Shown here piece by piece: positions 1 through 9,035 of a stretch of 64,000 nucleotides of DNA (position 1 is the stretch's first letter; each line of letters starts with the position of its first letter). Below the pieces are notes generated by a model. It was not told where the DNA came from. It searched no databases and saw nothing but the letters and a program-made list of their open reading frames with translations. Made by a program: the position numbers and the translations under genes. The stretch comes from Variovorax boronicumulans NBRC 103145 (GTDB lineage: Bacteria > Pseudomonadota > Gammaproteobacteria > Burkholderiales > Burkholderiaceae_C). The stretch spans positions 59,768 to 123,767 of the forward strand of contig NZ_BCUS01000003.1 in assembly GCF_001591345.1 (NCBI RefSeq), read 5' to 3'.

Positions 1-507
1 CAAGGCGCCTCTGAGAAAAACCACTTTCGCGCCAACGACGAACCTATTGCCCAACCGACGATAACGATAGGCACGTAAACGCCTGGTTATCGGAAGTTGA
101 GAGCGCAAAGCAACCAGTAGAAACGTGCTGCACTCAGGTCAATAGTTCATCCCTGCGAGAGGCAGGTATGCAGCGGCTGCCGGCATCCCCCGGCCTCGCT
201 CGACGGGTACTATCAACCAGGAACGGAAGTTCACGGAAAGTGCATAGGCCGCTAGTAAGCGCTCATTCTTGGGAGCCGCCGAATGAAGTTTCGGATTGAT
301 CACATCTTTGCCCGTGGGCGGCCTGTGCGCTTCTTTTATGAAAGCTAGATGAGGGCGAATTTTCTCTCTCTCTCTCTCTCTCTCTCAGAAACACCTTGCC
401 TCGGTGGGGTCCCAATCAAGTGGTCGCTTTCTCAACCGCGTGCAGCTCGGGGGGAAGACGGGTAGATCCGTAATGGTCTTTTTTTTCCCAAGAGTAGCGA
501 GCCCCGA
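1..507. other. Left-edge non-coding region
   Basis: I see no convincing gene here. The stretch holds a TC dinucleotide tract (363-386), an 8-T run (479-486) without a clear stem before it, and a 21-codon open frame at 283-348 with no recognisable relatives. It lies downstream of the acyl-CoA dehydrogenase gene, which ends at 508 on the minus strand. No tRNA or attachment site could be recognised. Confidence 0.5.
363..386. repeat. (TC)12 dinucleotide tract
   Basis: Twelve uninterrupted TC units lie in the non-coding stretch 3' of the first gene. Such tracts can change length by replication slippage, but no reading frame or promoter is obviously tied to this one. Confidence 0.9.
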
Positions 508-2787
508 TCAGGAGCGCGGCAATCCCAACCCATGCAGAGCGATCAAGTTCCGCTGAATCTCCGCCGTGCCACCGCCGATCACGGTCACGATCGAAAAACG
601 CAGCAGTTGCTCGAACCGGCCCGCGGCGACCGCGCCATGCGCCCCCTTGGATAGCGTCGCCGCAGCGCCCAGAATATCGAGCGAGACTTGCCCCAACTGC
701 TCCATCAGTTCGCCGGTGTACGCCTTGCTCATGGCGGCTTCATGGATCGGGGCCTTGCCTTTCTCCGCCATTTCAATACTGTTCATGAACAACTGCCGTC
801 CGGCCTCGACCTGGGCGGCGAGCGCTCCAATGCGATCACGAACGGCACCATCGGTACGGCCTGATTGCAGGCTGTCGTCGACCTCGCGCACGCATCGGAC
901 CAAGCATTCGAATTCGGCACGCGCGTTAGCGATGAAACTGCCCATCATCATTCGCTCGGTGGCCAATGCGGAGGTGAGGATCGTCCAACCTTGGTTGACC
1001 TCACCGACAAGCGCATGTGCAGATACTCGCACGTTGTCGAGGAATTCTTGGCAGAAAGTGTGCCCGTACATGGCCATCGACGGGCGCACCGTGAGACCCG
1101 GAGTCTTCATTGGCACGATGAAGAGGCTGATGCCGGCGTGCGGCCGCTGCGCAGTCCGATCGGTGCGCGCCGCTAGCCACATGTAGTCGGCTTTCTCTGC
1201 GGCCGTGGTCCAGATTTTCTGTCCGTTGATCACCCATTCGTCGCCGTCGCGCTCGGCGGTGGTCTGCATCGAGGCGAGGTCGGAGCCCGAGCCGGGTTCG
1301 CTGTAGCCTAGGCAGAAGGTGATTTCCCCGCGAGCGAGCTTGGGAAGGAACTCAGCCTTCTGCGCTGGCGTGCCGAACGACATCAGGGCATGAGCCTGGA
1401 TGTCCCCACGGCCACCCATCGGCGCGCCAACGCGCTGAATTTCTTCCATGAAAGCCAATTGCTCGCGGGGCGTGCGGCCTTCGCCGCCGTAGGCGCTGGG
1501 CCAACTCAGACTGTTCCATCCTTTGCGGCCCAGCAATGCGGTGAACCTGGTGTCGTAGCCCCATTCTTCGTACGGTCGGTCAATCTCGTCTTCCCGGCTT
1601 TCGGGCACCCAGTTGTCCTTCAGCCAGTCGCGCACTTCCACGCGAAATGCATTGCCCGCAGTCCCCAGGTCCTGTTCTGGAAGTGCCTGCCCCTGGTCGA
1701 GCAGCGCCTGGGCCAATTGCTCCCGGGCACGGCGCACCCCACCCAGGCGTGCCAGGTCGGCATGAATTCGCCGGAAATGCCGAGGTGCCTCATGTTCTTC
1801 CGAGTAGCCGACGGCACCGAAGGTGTGGTGCACCTCCAGCGCCAGCCGGCGCAGAGCAGGGCCGGCAAAAGCGCGCGCGCTCGCGCCGAGCACACGCCAG
1901 TTGTCCATGCCGAAGTCGTAGCTGCGGGCCGCGTTGTTCAGCAATAGCCTCGCAGCCTCCAGGCTCATCAGAGCGTTCGCGAGCTTGTGCTGAAGTGCCT
2001 GGAAGCGGCCGATCGGTTGGCCGAACTGACGGCGTTCCTTCGCATATTCGACCGCCATGTCGAAGCCGCGCTGTGCAGCACCTAGACTGCGCGCCAGCAA
2101 GGCCAGCCCTGCGATCTGGTGGAGATCCTCGGCCAGTTGCTGCGAAATGGCCAAAGGGACTGCGGCCACGCAGTCGAAGGTCAGCCGAGCCAAGGGCGGG
2201 ATCGCCAGACCCGGCGTTTCCTCGATGGCCAGACCCGGTGCACCGCGCGGCACAACTACCAGCAATGGACCTTGGTCGGCCAGCACGAGCACGTGAGTGG
2301 CTGTCGCACAGCCCTCGGCAAAGTCCACGCACCCTTGCAACCGATCACTGTTCCACCGAAGCGTGCCAGCGCACGGATCGCCGTCAAAGCTGCCCAGGGC
2401 GAAGGCGATAGTGGCGTCGCCCCGATGGAGCGCGTCCAGCAACGCATCCGTTTCCTGCGAACTGCTTCGCAGCGGCGAAAGCACAATATTCACAAGCACG
2501 GCGCCGACCAGCGGCGCGGGACAGCCCGCACGCCCCAGTTCTTCCAGCGCCACAGTAATCTCGCGCAGACCGCCTTCGAGCGGATCGCGGCCCAGGCTTG
2601 CCACACCCTGTTCCGCCAGTGCGTGCCAGATCGACGCAATCGCTTGCGTGTCGGCAGCCAGCGCTACGGCGCGCTCGGCGGGCCAGAGCCGTTCAAGCAG
2701 ACGGCGCAGGCTTTCGCGCAACATCTCCCGCTCTTCGTCGCTCGGCAGCATTTCGGGGGCAGGCACAGCGCGCTCTTCTTCTGCCAT
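508..2787 (-). CDS. Fused two-domain acyl-CoA dehydrogenase
   Basis: This 759-residue protein contains two acyl-CoA dehydrogenase (ACAD) units in tandem. Residues about 15-365 are a divergent ACAD half ending in the typical RRQFGQPIGRFQALQHKLA segment (about 252-270). Residues about 375-759 form a second half with the FAD/substrate loop GYSEPGSGSDLASMQTT (about 494-510) and a C-terminal IGGGTAEIQRN segment. Single ACADs are about 380-400 residues, so this is a fusion. Such fusions correspond to heteromeric alpha2beta2 ACADs known from steroid side-chain catabolism (FadE28/FadE29 type), where two different halves share FAD sites. It should introduce the alpha-beta double bond into an acyl-CoA. 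The ATG at 2787 has only a weak GAAAGA before it. A palindrome shared with other genes of the cluster lies 76 bp upstream. Family assignment is secure; the substrate is not. Confidence 0.92.
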   Translation of the reverse strand: MAEEERAVPAPEMLPSDEEREMLRESLRRLLERLWPAERAVALAADTQAIASIWHALAEQGVASLGRDPLEGGLREITVALEELGRAGCPAPLVGAVLVNIVLSPLRSSSQETDALLDALHRGDATIAFALGSFDGDPCAGTLRWNSDRLQGCVDFAEGCATATHVLVLADQGPLLVVVPRGAPGLAIEETPGLAIPPLARLTFDCVAAVPLAISQQLAEDLHQIAGLALLARSLGAAQRGFDMAVEYAKERRQFGQPIGRFQALQHKLANALMSLEAARLLLNNAARSYDFGMDNWRVLGASARAFAGPALRRLALEVHHTFGAVGYSEEHEAPRHFRRIHADLARLGGVRRAREQLAQALLDQGQALPEQDLGTAGNAFRVEVRDWLKDNWVPESREDEIDRPYEEWGYDTRFTALLGRKGWNSLSWPSAYGGEGRTPREQLAFMEEIQRVGAPMGGRGDIQAHALMSFGTPAQKAEFLPKLARGEITFCLGYSEPGSGSDLASMQTTAERDGDEWVINGQKIWTTAAEKADYMWLAARTDRTAQRPHAGISLFIVPMKTPGLTVRPSMAMYGHTFCQEFLDNVRVSAHALVGEVNQGWTILTSALATERMMMGSFIANARAEFECLVRCVREVDDSLQSGRTDGAVRDRIGALAAQVEAGRQLFMNSIEMAEKGKAPIHEAAMSKAYTGELMEQLGQVSLDILGAAATLSKGAHGAVAAGRFEQLLRFSIVTVIGGGTAEIQRNLIALHGLGLPRS

Positions 2788-2862
2788 ACGACATCTTTCG
2801 TGTGGAGCAGTCCGACCTCTGGACTGCGCCGAAGATTCTGGTGTGCGCCAGAAAAGCGATCA

Positions 2863-2879
2863 CCCCTCTTTTCGAGTGG
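2863..2879. promoter_or_regulatory. Palindrome, copy 1 (CCCCTC-N5-GAGTGG)
   Basis: Arms CCCCTC (2863-2868) and GAGTGG (2874-2879) are separated by 5 bases. The site lies in the short gap between the LuxR-type regulator and the acyl-CoA dehydrogenase, centred 84 bp upstream of the dehydrogenase ATG. It is a one-mismatch copy of the perfect palindromes at 5648-5664 and 12997-13013. I infer an operator for the cluster's regulator; a transcript hairpin is the alternative. Confidence 0.45.
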
Positions 2880-2896
2880 AGCCTGCGGCAAGCGAC

Positions 2897-5581
2897 TCAG
2901 TCGATCAGTCCGCGCTTGCGTGCCACCATCACCGCGTCGTACCGGCTCGGGACGCCAAGCTTGCCGAAGATGCTCTTCAGGTTCCACTTTACGGTTTCGA
3001 GCGTGATATTCAGGGTCAGCGCGATCCGCTTGTTGGACATCGATTGACCGAGCAGTTGCAGGATCTCGATCTCGCGCGGCTTCATGTTTTGGTCCTGCAC
3101 CGCAGCCTCTCGCAAGGGTAGTCGGGATGTGCGCGCGGCATCGGCTCGCTGCAGCAGGTCGGCGAGGTAATCCCGGGTGTCGCCGGCCTCCAGCGTCGTC
3201 ACCAGTTTCCTGAGTAGAACATGCAGGGCTTCGCCTTCGTCCAACACGGTGCGCACCAGACCCAAACGCAGCGCGGCCTCAATGCCGACCATTAGCCCGT
3301 GTCTCGATTCCGCCTCGCGCCCCATCTGATCGAAGGCGCAGCCTGACAGTAGGTCGGCCAGCACCACGCTCTTTTGGCGGGCGAACGTGACGCCGTGCTG
3401 CCGCAGGCGCCCGAGCGCAGGCAATGCCGCGTCCCCGTGGCCTTCGGCTAGAGCGAGGCGCGCCGCCGCCAGCGCGGCAATAGCGTCGATTTCGGCAAGG
3501 AAACCCGCGGCGCCGCGATGGCGTTCAGCCAGCGCATCGAGCTCGGCCTGTATCTGCTGCGCGATCTCCTGGCGGCCAAGCCGCAGATGTAGGCGCGCCT
3601 GCTCGGCCAGCACATACGCCAATGGGCGATCGAGCGCTTGGTCGCGATATTGGGATTCGTCTTCGGCCAGACCCTGGAGCGTTTCTAGTGGTGACAGTTG
3701 CACGCCCGCCAGCCGGTTACGCGCGATGAGGGCGCGCACCATCGGCTCCGGGGACGAGAAGCGCAGCAGATCGAGGCGGTGGGCGAGCACGTCGCGCGCC
3801 TCGGCGAGGCGATCAGCTTCGTAGTACGCATCGGCGGCGAAAGCCGCGCAGTTCACGGCAGACACCGAGCGGCGGCCGTGCGCGTCCTCGGAGCGCACAA
3901 CCAGCGGCCCGGCAATCCGGATCGCCTCCGTGTTGGAGCCCTCCAGTAGATGGCTAAGTAGCAAGGTCGACTCGGCCACTAGCGCCATGTCGTCCAACAA
4001 CTCTGCACGCGACAGGCGTGCGAGGTTGCGGTGCAGGCTCCGTGCGTCGGCGTAGCGGCCTTCCGCACAATACGCAAAGCTGAGTATGGCTAGGTGGGCC
4101 TGGCGCAGGAACCGTTCCTGCAAGGCATCGAAGTCCGAAGGCGCGATCAGCGCCAACGCGGCACTGGTGTCATCGCGCTGAAGCGCGATACTGGCGCGCA
4201 GGTAGCGTGCGTGCAGGGCGAACTCGGGGGCCAGCATTGCTTGACCTTGCTGCAGCCGATCGAGCCAGGCCTGCGCATCTCTCCATCGGCAAGTGGCGAC
4301 AAGCGCCCAGCAACCGAGCACGAGCAGCCGGGGGTGGGCCATCAGCACCTCGGCCGAGAGCTGACTCATCCAGCGTTGCAGCGTGCTGATGAAGCTCATG
4401 CTGCGCACCGGCAGGTCAGCGCGCTCCACCAGCCGAGCTGCGGCCTCGAGATCGTCCGCGTGGTAGGCGTGCCGCAGGGCCTCGATCAACGAGCCGTGTG
4501 CCTCGAACCAATGGCTCGCGCGCGCATGAGCCGCGCGCACCTGCTGCGGATCGCGCGCTGAAAGGCGCTCCTGCAGGAAGCTGGCGAACAGCGGATGCAG
4601 GCGATACCACGGCGTGGGACTGTCGATCTCGACGGGTAGGAGCAAGAGGTTTTCGCGCTCCAACTGATCAAGCAGAGCCCGGGCCTGCGGGCTCTCCGTG
4701 ACGTAGTGGACCAGGTCGGCATTGAAGCGCCGGCAGATCGAGATTTTCTCGATGAAGTCAACGAGTTCGGGCGCCAGGTCGCGCACCACGTCCTCCGACA
4801 GGTAGCGTTGCAGGTCGCCGCGGTGGTGCACCAGTTGTGATAGCAGCGCGCGGTTGCCCGACGCGCGCTTGAGTCGGATGCAGATCATCTGCACGCACAG
4901 GGGCCAGCCGTCAGTGATGTCGTGGATCAGGCGCGCGTCGTCGGGCGTAACTTCGCCGAGCTGTTTGGCCAGAAAGTCCTGCGTCTCATGGAAATCGAAT
5001 GGCAGGTCTGCGAGGGCGATTTCGCTCAGCTCGCCGGTGAGGCGCATGCGACTCACAGCAAGCGGCGGCGAGGTGCGCGATGCGAGGACCAGGTGCATCT
5101 CCTCGGGACAGTGGTCCAGCAGGCCCTGTATCAACGCATGCGTCAGCGGGTCGTCGACATGGTGGTAGTCGTCGATGAAGAGGTAGAGGGCCTTGCTCGA
5201 CTGACAGGCCGCATCGACGATGGTGGCGACGGTCTGCGCCACTGGCAGCTCGGCGCGTGCCTCGGAAGGCAGGGCGGTGCTGTCTTCAACGGCCAAGCCG
5301 GCCTGCTGCAGCGCGCCCAGGAGGTAGGCGCGGAACTGTGGAAATTGCTGCTCCTCCTGCGACAGCGAGAGCCACGACACCTGCTCGCCGGCTTTCAGCA
5401 GTTCCTGGCGCCACTGCGCCAGCAGCGTTGTCTTGCCGAAGCCCGCGCTGCCGCACACCAGCGCAAGCCGGCAGTCGCGCGCTTCGCGAAGCCGCGCCAG
5501 CAGGCGGGTCCGCGCGGTCGATTGCGGGCTGATGCGCGGCGGCGCGAACTTGGTCGGAATGAGAAGGTGGTCGAGCGGCAA
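2897..5581 (-). CDS. LuxR-family ATP-dependent activator (MalT/LAL type)
   Basis: This large transcriptional regulator is about 894 residues, the usual LAL size. It opens with the family signature LLIPTKFAPPRIS, then a P-loop GSAGFGKTT (residues about 44-52) and a Walker-B-like LFIDDYHHV (about 134-142). A long helical TPR-like region follows, and a LuxR/GerE helix-turn-helix occupies the last about 60 residues (KPREIEILQLL ... NKRIALTLNITLETVKWNL). I chose the TTG at 5581 because AAGGAG lies 8 bases upstream and the conserved N-terminus begins right after it. Farther-upstream starts would run into the divergent gene's leader. LAL proteins bind an inducer and ATP, oligomerise and activate transcription. 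Its position between the acyl-CoA dehydrogenase and the divergent enoyl-CoA hydratase makes it the likely activator of the whole left cluster. Confidence 0.92.
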   Translation of the reverse strand: MPLDHLLIPTKFAPPRISPQSTARTRLLARLREARDCRLALVCGSAGFGKTTLLAQWRQELLKAGEQVSWLSLSQEEQQFPQFRAYLLGALQQAGLAVEDSTALPSEARAELPVAQTVATIVDAACQSSKALYLFIDDYHHVDDPLTHALIQGLLDHCPEEMHLVLASRTSPPLAVSRMRLTGELSEIALADLPFDFHETQDFLAKQLGEVTPDDARLIHDITDGWPLCVQMICIRLKRASGNRALLSQLVHHRGDLQRYLSEDVVRDLAPELVDFIEKISICRRFNADLVHYVTESPQARALLDQLERENLLLLPVEIDSPTPWYRLHPLFASFLQERLSARDPQQVRAAHARASHWFEAHGSLIEALRHAYHADDLEAAARLVERADLPVRSMSFISTLQRWMSQLSAEVLMAHPRLLVLGCWALVATCRWRDAQAWLDRLQQGQAMLAPEFALHARYLRASIALQRDDTSAALALIAPSDFDALQERFLRQAHLAILSFAYCAEGRYADARSLHRNLARLSRAELLDDMALVAESTLLLSHLLEGSNTEAIRIAGPLVVRSEDAHGRRSVSAVNCAAFAADAYYEADRLAEARDVLAHRLDLLRFSSPEPMVRALIARNRLAGVQLSPLETLQGLAEDESQYRDQALDRPLAYVLAEQARLHLRLGRQEIAQQIQAELDALAERHRGAAGFLAEIDAIAALAAARLALAEGHGDAALPALGRLRQHGVTFARQKSVVLADLLSGCAFDQMGREAESRHGLMVGIEAALRLGLVRTVLDEGEALHVLLRKLVTTLEAGDTRDYLADLLQRADAARTSRLPLREAAVQDQNMKPREIEILQLLGQSMSNKRIALTLNITLETVKWNLKSIFGKLGVPSRYDAVMVARKRGLID

Positions 5582-5647
5582 AAGGCGGGCTCCTTGCACG
5601 AGGGATTTTAGGGAGCGCCTCCTCGGAACGCTCTCCGCTGCAACCCG

Positions 5648-5664
5648 CCCCTCAACACGAGGGG
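5648..5664. promoter_or_regulatory. Palindrome, copy 2 (CCCCTC-N5-GAGGGG)
   Basis: Perfect 6-bp arms (5648-5653 and 5659-5664) surround a 5-base spacer. The site sits midway in the 143-bp gap between the divergent LAL regulator (start 5581) and the enoyl-CoA hydratase (start 5725), about 69-75 bp from each start. It matches copies at 2863-2879 and 12997-13013. A bidirectional operator is inferred. Confidence 0.5.
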
Positions 5665-5724
5665 TGCGCCCGGGAGGGGGGCGTCGCACCATTGCGACGC
5701 GTCCATGCAAGGAGACAGACCGCA

Positions 5725-6510
5725 ATGACCTACCAGACCATCATCCACGAGCAGCGGGAGTCCGTCGCATGGATCACGCTCAACCGTCCCGCTGAACTCA
5801 ATTCGGTGAACTTGCGAATGCTGCAGGAGCTGTCGGCGGCGCTGACGGAGGTCGCGGCCGACGCTTCGCAGAAGGTGCTCGTGCTGACTGGCGCAGGCCG
5901 GGCCTTCTGCGCCGGCGCCGATCTGAAGGCCCTGCGCGGCGCCATCGATGCCGCCCCGGGCGAGCCGAACTTCTCCGACCTGACCCTGTCCACGCTCTCG
6001 CAGTTACGCAATATGCCCAAGCCGGTCATCGGCGCGATGAACGGCCTGACGGTCGCCGGGGGTCTCGAGCTGGCGATGTGCTGCGACTTTCTCGTGGGCG
6101 CGGCGAGCGCGAAGATCGGCGACGGCCACGCGAACTACGGTGTGTTCCCCGGCGGCGGAGGTGCGGCGGTCCTCCCGCGCCGGATCGGCCTGCCACGTGC
6201 AAAACAGTTGTTGTTCACCGGCGACTTGATGAGTGCCGCGCAGATGCAGGCCTGGGGTTTGTTGAACGAGGTGGTGGCCGATTCTGAGCTGCAGCCGGCG
6301 GTTGCCGCTCTGGCGGCCCGCATGGCCGGCAAGAGCCCTCTGGTTCTGCGCCGCATGAAGACCATCGCCGAGCGCGCCCTGGATCAGCCGCTCGACTTGG
6401 CGTTGCGCGACGAGTTGCTCGAATGCCTGCAGCACACACGCTCCCATGATTTTAGCGAAGGGCTCGCAGCCTACGGCGAGAAGCGCGCGCCGGCCTTCCG
6501 GGGCGTCTGA
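5725..6510 (+). CDS. Enoyl-CoA hydratase/isomerase family protein
   Basis: This 261-residue crotonase-fold protein starts at the ATG 5725, which has GGAGA about 9 bases upstream. The oxyanion-hole segment FCAGADLKAL and the GGLELAMCCD segment are present, and the latter keeps the first catalytic Glu position. In the second catalytic segment (GDGHANYGVFPGGGG) the Glu expected four residues before the Gly of the GxxPG turn is a His. Classical hydratase activity is therefore uncertain, and a hydratase, isomerase or hydrolase role on an acyl-CoA are all possible. It is the first gene of the plus-strand series, divergent from the LAL regulator, and a palindromic candidate operator lies in its leader. 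Confidence 0.88.
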   Translation: MTYQTIIHEQRESVAWITLNRPAELNSVNLRMLQELSAALTEVAADASQKVLVLTGAGRAFCAGADLKALRGAIDAAPGEPNFSDLTLSTLSQLRNMPKPVIGAMNGLTVAGGLELAMCCDFLVGAASAKIGDGHANYGVFPGGGGAAVLPRRIGLPRAKQLLFTGDLMSAAQMQAWGLLNEVVADSELQPAVAALAARMAGKSPLVLRRMKTIAERALDQPLDLALRDELLECLQHTRSHDFSEGLAAYGEKRAPAFRGV

Positions 6511-6565
6511 GGCCCGTTACTCGCCGGCCCTTGGCACTGAAGAACAACACAACAGGAGACAAAGA

Positions 6566-7819
6566 ATGAATCGCTTGATGAATCTGCCGGTGGTTCGACG
6601 CGTCCGGTCGCTGGGCCGGATGCTGGGTCGGATGCTGGGCCGATGGATGGCCGCGCTGATGCTCTGCCTGGGTGCGTCGGCCACCGCGGTAGCTGGCCCG
6701 CTGCAGGACCCGGCGGGTGCCCCCTTCTACGCGCCGCCGTCGCCGTTGCCCGAGGGGCCGCACGGCACACTCATCCGTTCGCGCGCCTATGTGCCGCTGG
6801 GACTGCCCGCCTGGGGTTGGCAGATCATGTACAAGTCGACCGACGTCAACGGCAACGCCGTCGCCGTCACTGGGAACGTGATGGTGCCGTGGCTGCCATG
6901 GTTCCAGTCTTCGCCGCGACCGATCGTCGGATGGGCGTCGGGCACGCAGGGCATTGCGGACCGCTGCGCCCCGTCGCACCAACTCGCCGTCGGCACCGAG
7001 TACGAGGCGATCGCCGGCCCCATCGGCTGGACGCTGGCCCGCGGTTGGGCCATCGCCATGACCGACTACCAGGGCCTCGGCACGCCGGGCGACCACACCT
7101 ATGGCGTCGCGGCGCCTGCGGGTCGGGCCATGCTCGATGCAGTGATCGCGGCCCAACAACTGGGCGGGGCGAACTTGTCGGCCCAGGCACCGGTCGGCCT
7201 CGTCGGCTACTCGCAGGGCGGGCACGCCTCGGCCATCGCTGCCGAGCTGCAGCCGAGCTATGCGCCAGCGTTGAAGGTCAAGGGTGTGGCCTCGGGCGCC
7301 GGGCCGTCGAGCATTGATGGCCTGTACGCGGCCAACAACGGCGGCCTCTTCGGCGGTGCAATCCCGTACCTGCTGATCGGACTGAACGCTGCCTATCCCG
7401 AGCTGAGCCTCGACACCATCCTGACTCCCTATGGCCGCTCGATCATCGCCGAGGCGCGCAATAACAAGTGCCTGCTCGCCATGGCGGCCAGCTATCCGGG
7501 ACTGGGAGATGCGGTGCTCGTCGACGGGCCGGGCATCTTGACGCGTTCCGACTGGAAGGCGCGCTTCCTGCAGCAGCGCACCGGCACCGCCACGCCGGCG
7601 GTGCCCGCGCTCGTCTACGCCGGCCTGCTCGACGAGCTTGTGCCCTACGAGAACACGAAGAAGACCTTCACCGCATGGTGCGCCGGCGGGGCGAAGGTGA
7701 GCTTCCGAACCATCGGCATCACCGAGCACGCGACCGGGATGCTGTTGGGCTATCCGCTCGCCCTGGACTGGATGGCGGACCGCTTCGCCGGCGCACCTGC
7801 GCCTTCCGACTGCCCGTGA
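6566..7819 (+). CDS. Secreted lipase/esterase (LIP family)
   Basis: This 417-residue alpha/beta-hydrolase resembles the secretory lipase (LIP) family. A basic N-terminus and hydrophobic core with an AVAG end near residue 44 form a signal peptide; its n-region contains a short GRML duplication. The nucleophile elbow GYSQG puts the catalytic Ser near 216. Asp near 356 (LLDELVP) and His near 388 (ITEHATG) complete a plausible triad. The ATG at 6566 follows AGGAGA. An exported lipase inside a cluster of CoA ligases and beta-oxidation enzymes suggests that the natural substrate arrives as an ester, cleaved outside the cytoplasm before the acid is taken up and activated. The exact substrate cannot be read from the sequence. 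Confidence 0.85.
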   Translation: MNRLMNLPVVRRVRSLGRMLGRMLGRWMAALMLCLGASATAVAGPLQDPAGAPFYAPPSPLPEGPHGTLIRSRAYVPLGLPAWGWQIMYKSTDVNGNAVAVTGNVMVPWLPWFQSSPRPIVGWASGTQGIADRCAPSHQLAVGTEYEAIAGPIGWTLARGWAIAMTDYQGLGTPGDHTYGVAAPAGRAMLDAVIAAQQLGGANLSAQAPVGLVGYSQGGHASAIAAELQPSYAPALKVKGVASGAGPSSIDGLYAANNGGLFGGAIPYLLIGLNAAYPELSLDTILTPYGRSIIAEARNNKCLLAMAASYPGLGDAVLVDGPGILTRSDWKARFLQQRTGTATPAVPALVYAGLLDELVPYENTKKTFTAWCAGGAKVSFRTIGITEHATGMLLGYPLALDWMADRFAGAPAPSDCP

Positions 7820-7865
7820 CCTGTCTCGTCGAGGGCCGGGCCCGATCAACCCAGAGAGGATGAAC

Positions 7866-9035
7866 ATGTCCAACCGTGTAGCCATCGTGTCGATGGCACA
7901 AGTCAACTACAGCGAGAAGCGGGCGTACTCACCCGAAGAGCTGGCCTACCGGGCAATCCGGCCGGTGCTGCAGGAAACCGGCCTGCGCTTCCTGCCGGCC
8001 TACGAGAAGGGTGGCATCGACGCGAGTCTGATCTGCCATGAGCACTCGCGCATCGCACGCCCGTTCTCTGCGTCGCTGATCGTCGATGTGGCGGGTGCCA
8101 ATCTTCGGCCTGACGAGAAAGTGGACCAGGACGGTGCCGTCGGCGTACTTGAAGCCTTCTGGCAAATCGCCTCGGGAGAATTCGAGACCGTGCTCGTGGT
8201 CGCGGTCGGCCAGGATTCGACGGCGGCCAGTGGTGGCAATGCCATCGAGAACAAGGTGTTCGACCCCTTCTTCTGCCGGCCCTTGGGCCTGGACAACGTA
8301 CAGGCCGCCGCGCTCCAGGTACAGCGCTATGCGCACAAGTACGGCATCACGCCGGAGCAGCTCGCTGCGATCTCGGTCAAGAATCTCGGCAACGCCCGCA
8401 ACAATCCCCTGGCCTTGCGCGAGGGCGACTTCAGCATCGCCGATGTGCTTGGTGCGAGGATGCTGGCTGACCCGATCACCACGCTGCAGTCGCGTCCGCA
8501 AGGCGACAGCGCCATCGTGATGCTGCTGGCCAATGAGCAGCGCGCCCGACAGTTGACGGACAAGCCGGTCTGGATCAAGGGCCTGGCCAACTGCTGCGAC
8601 GGCTATTTCCTGGGGGATCGTGATCTCGCCGACTCAGAAGTGCTGACCATGGCGGCCAAGAAGGCCTACCGTATGGCCGGTATCGACAACCCGCGCACCG
8701 ACATCGACCTGCTGGAGGTCACCGACGAGTTTGCCTACCAGGAACTGATGGCCTACGAGGGGCTGGGACTGTGCGCAGCGGGCGAAGGTCCTCGCTGGCT
8801 GGAGTCCGGCGTCAGCGGCCACGATGGGCTGCAGCCGGTCAATCTCTCCGGCGGTGCTCTCTCCGGCACCAGCCACACCACCATCGGCATGGCGCGGGTC
8901 GCCGAAATTGTGCTGCAACTGCGCGGCGAAGCCGGCAAGCGCCAGGTGGGCCGTGCCCGCACCGGCCTCGCACACCTCGCTTCCGGCCCCGCCGGGCAAT
9001 TCCACCAAGTAATGATTCTGGGAGTCAATCCATGA
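7866..9035 (+). CDS. Thiolase-like protein lacking the nucleophilic Cys (1)
   Basis: This 389-residue SCP2/lipid-transfer-type thiolase-fold protein has the usual N-terminus (NRVAIVSMAQVNY) and a C-terminal PVNLSGGALSGTSHTTIG region. Where active thiolases carry N-x-x-C-A-S-G, this protein reads VDQDGAVGVLEA, so the acyl-accepting Cys is absent; the usual GHPxGATG loop is also replaced. Family members without this Cys that pair with DUF35 proteins (Ltp2, DitF) act as aldolases that split beta-hydroxyacyl-CoAs in steroid side-chain degradation. Start choice: the ATG at 7866 has AGAGAGG 6-7 bases upstream, whereas the ATG at 7860 overlaps that ribosome site. The stop overlaps the next gene's start (ATGA), so the two are translationally coupled. 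Confidence 0.85.
   Translation: MSNRVAIVSMAQVNYSEKRAYSPEELAYRAIRPVLQETGLRFLPAYEKGGIDASLICHEHSRIARPFSASLIVDVAGANLRPDEKVDQDGAVGVLEAFWQIASGEFETVLVVAVGQDSTAASGGNAIENKVFDPFFCRPLGLDNVQAAALQVQRYAHKYGITPEQLAAISVKNLGNARNNPLALREGDFSIADVLGARMLADPITTLQSRPQGDSAIVMLLANEQRARQLTDKPVWIKGLANCCDGYFLGDRDLADSEVLTMAAKKAYRMAGIDNPRTDIDLLEVTDEFAYQELMAYEGLGLCAAGEGPRWLESGVSGHDGLQPVNLSGGALSGTSHTTIGMARVAEIVLQLRGEAGKRQVGRARTGLAHLASGPAGQFHQVMILGVNP

Noticed and set aside
479..486. T-run as terminator of a gene at the left edge
   Set aside because: No stem precedes the eight T, and no plus-strand gene leads into it.
6452..7906. 484-codon minus-strand frame opposite the secreted lipase
   Set aside because: The plus strand encodes a lipase with signal peptide and full triad; the minus frame is Arg-rich antisense.
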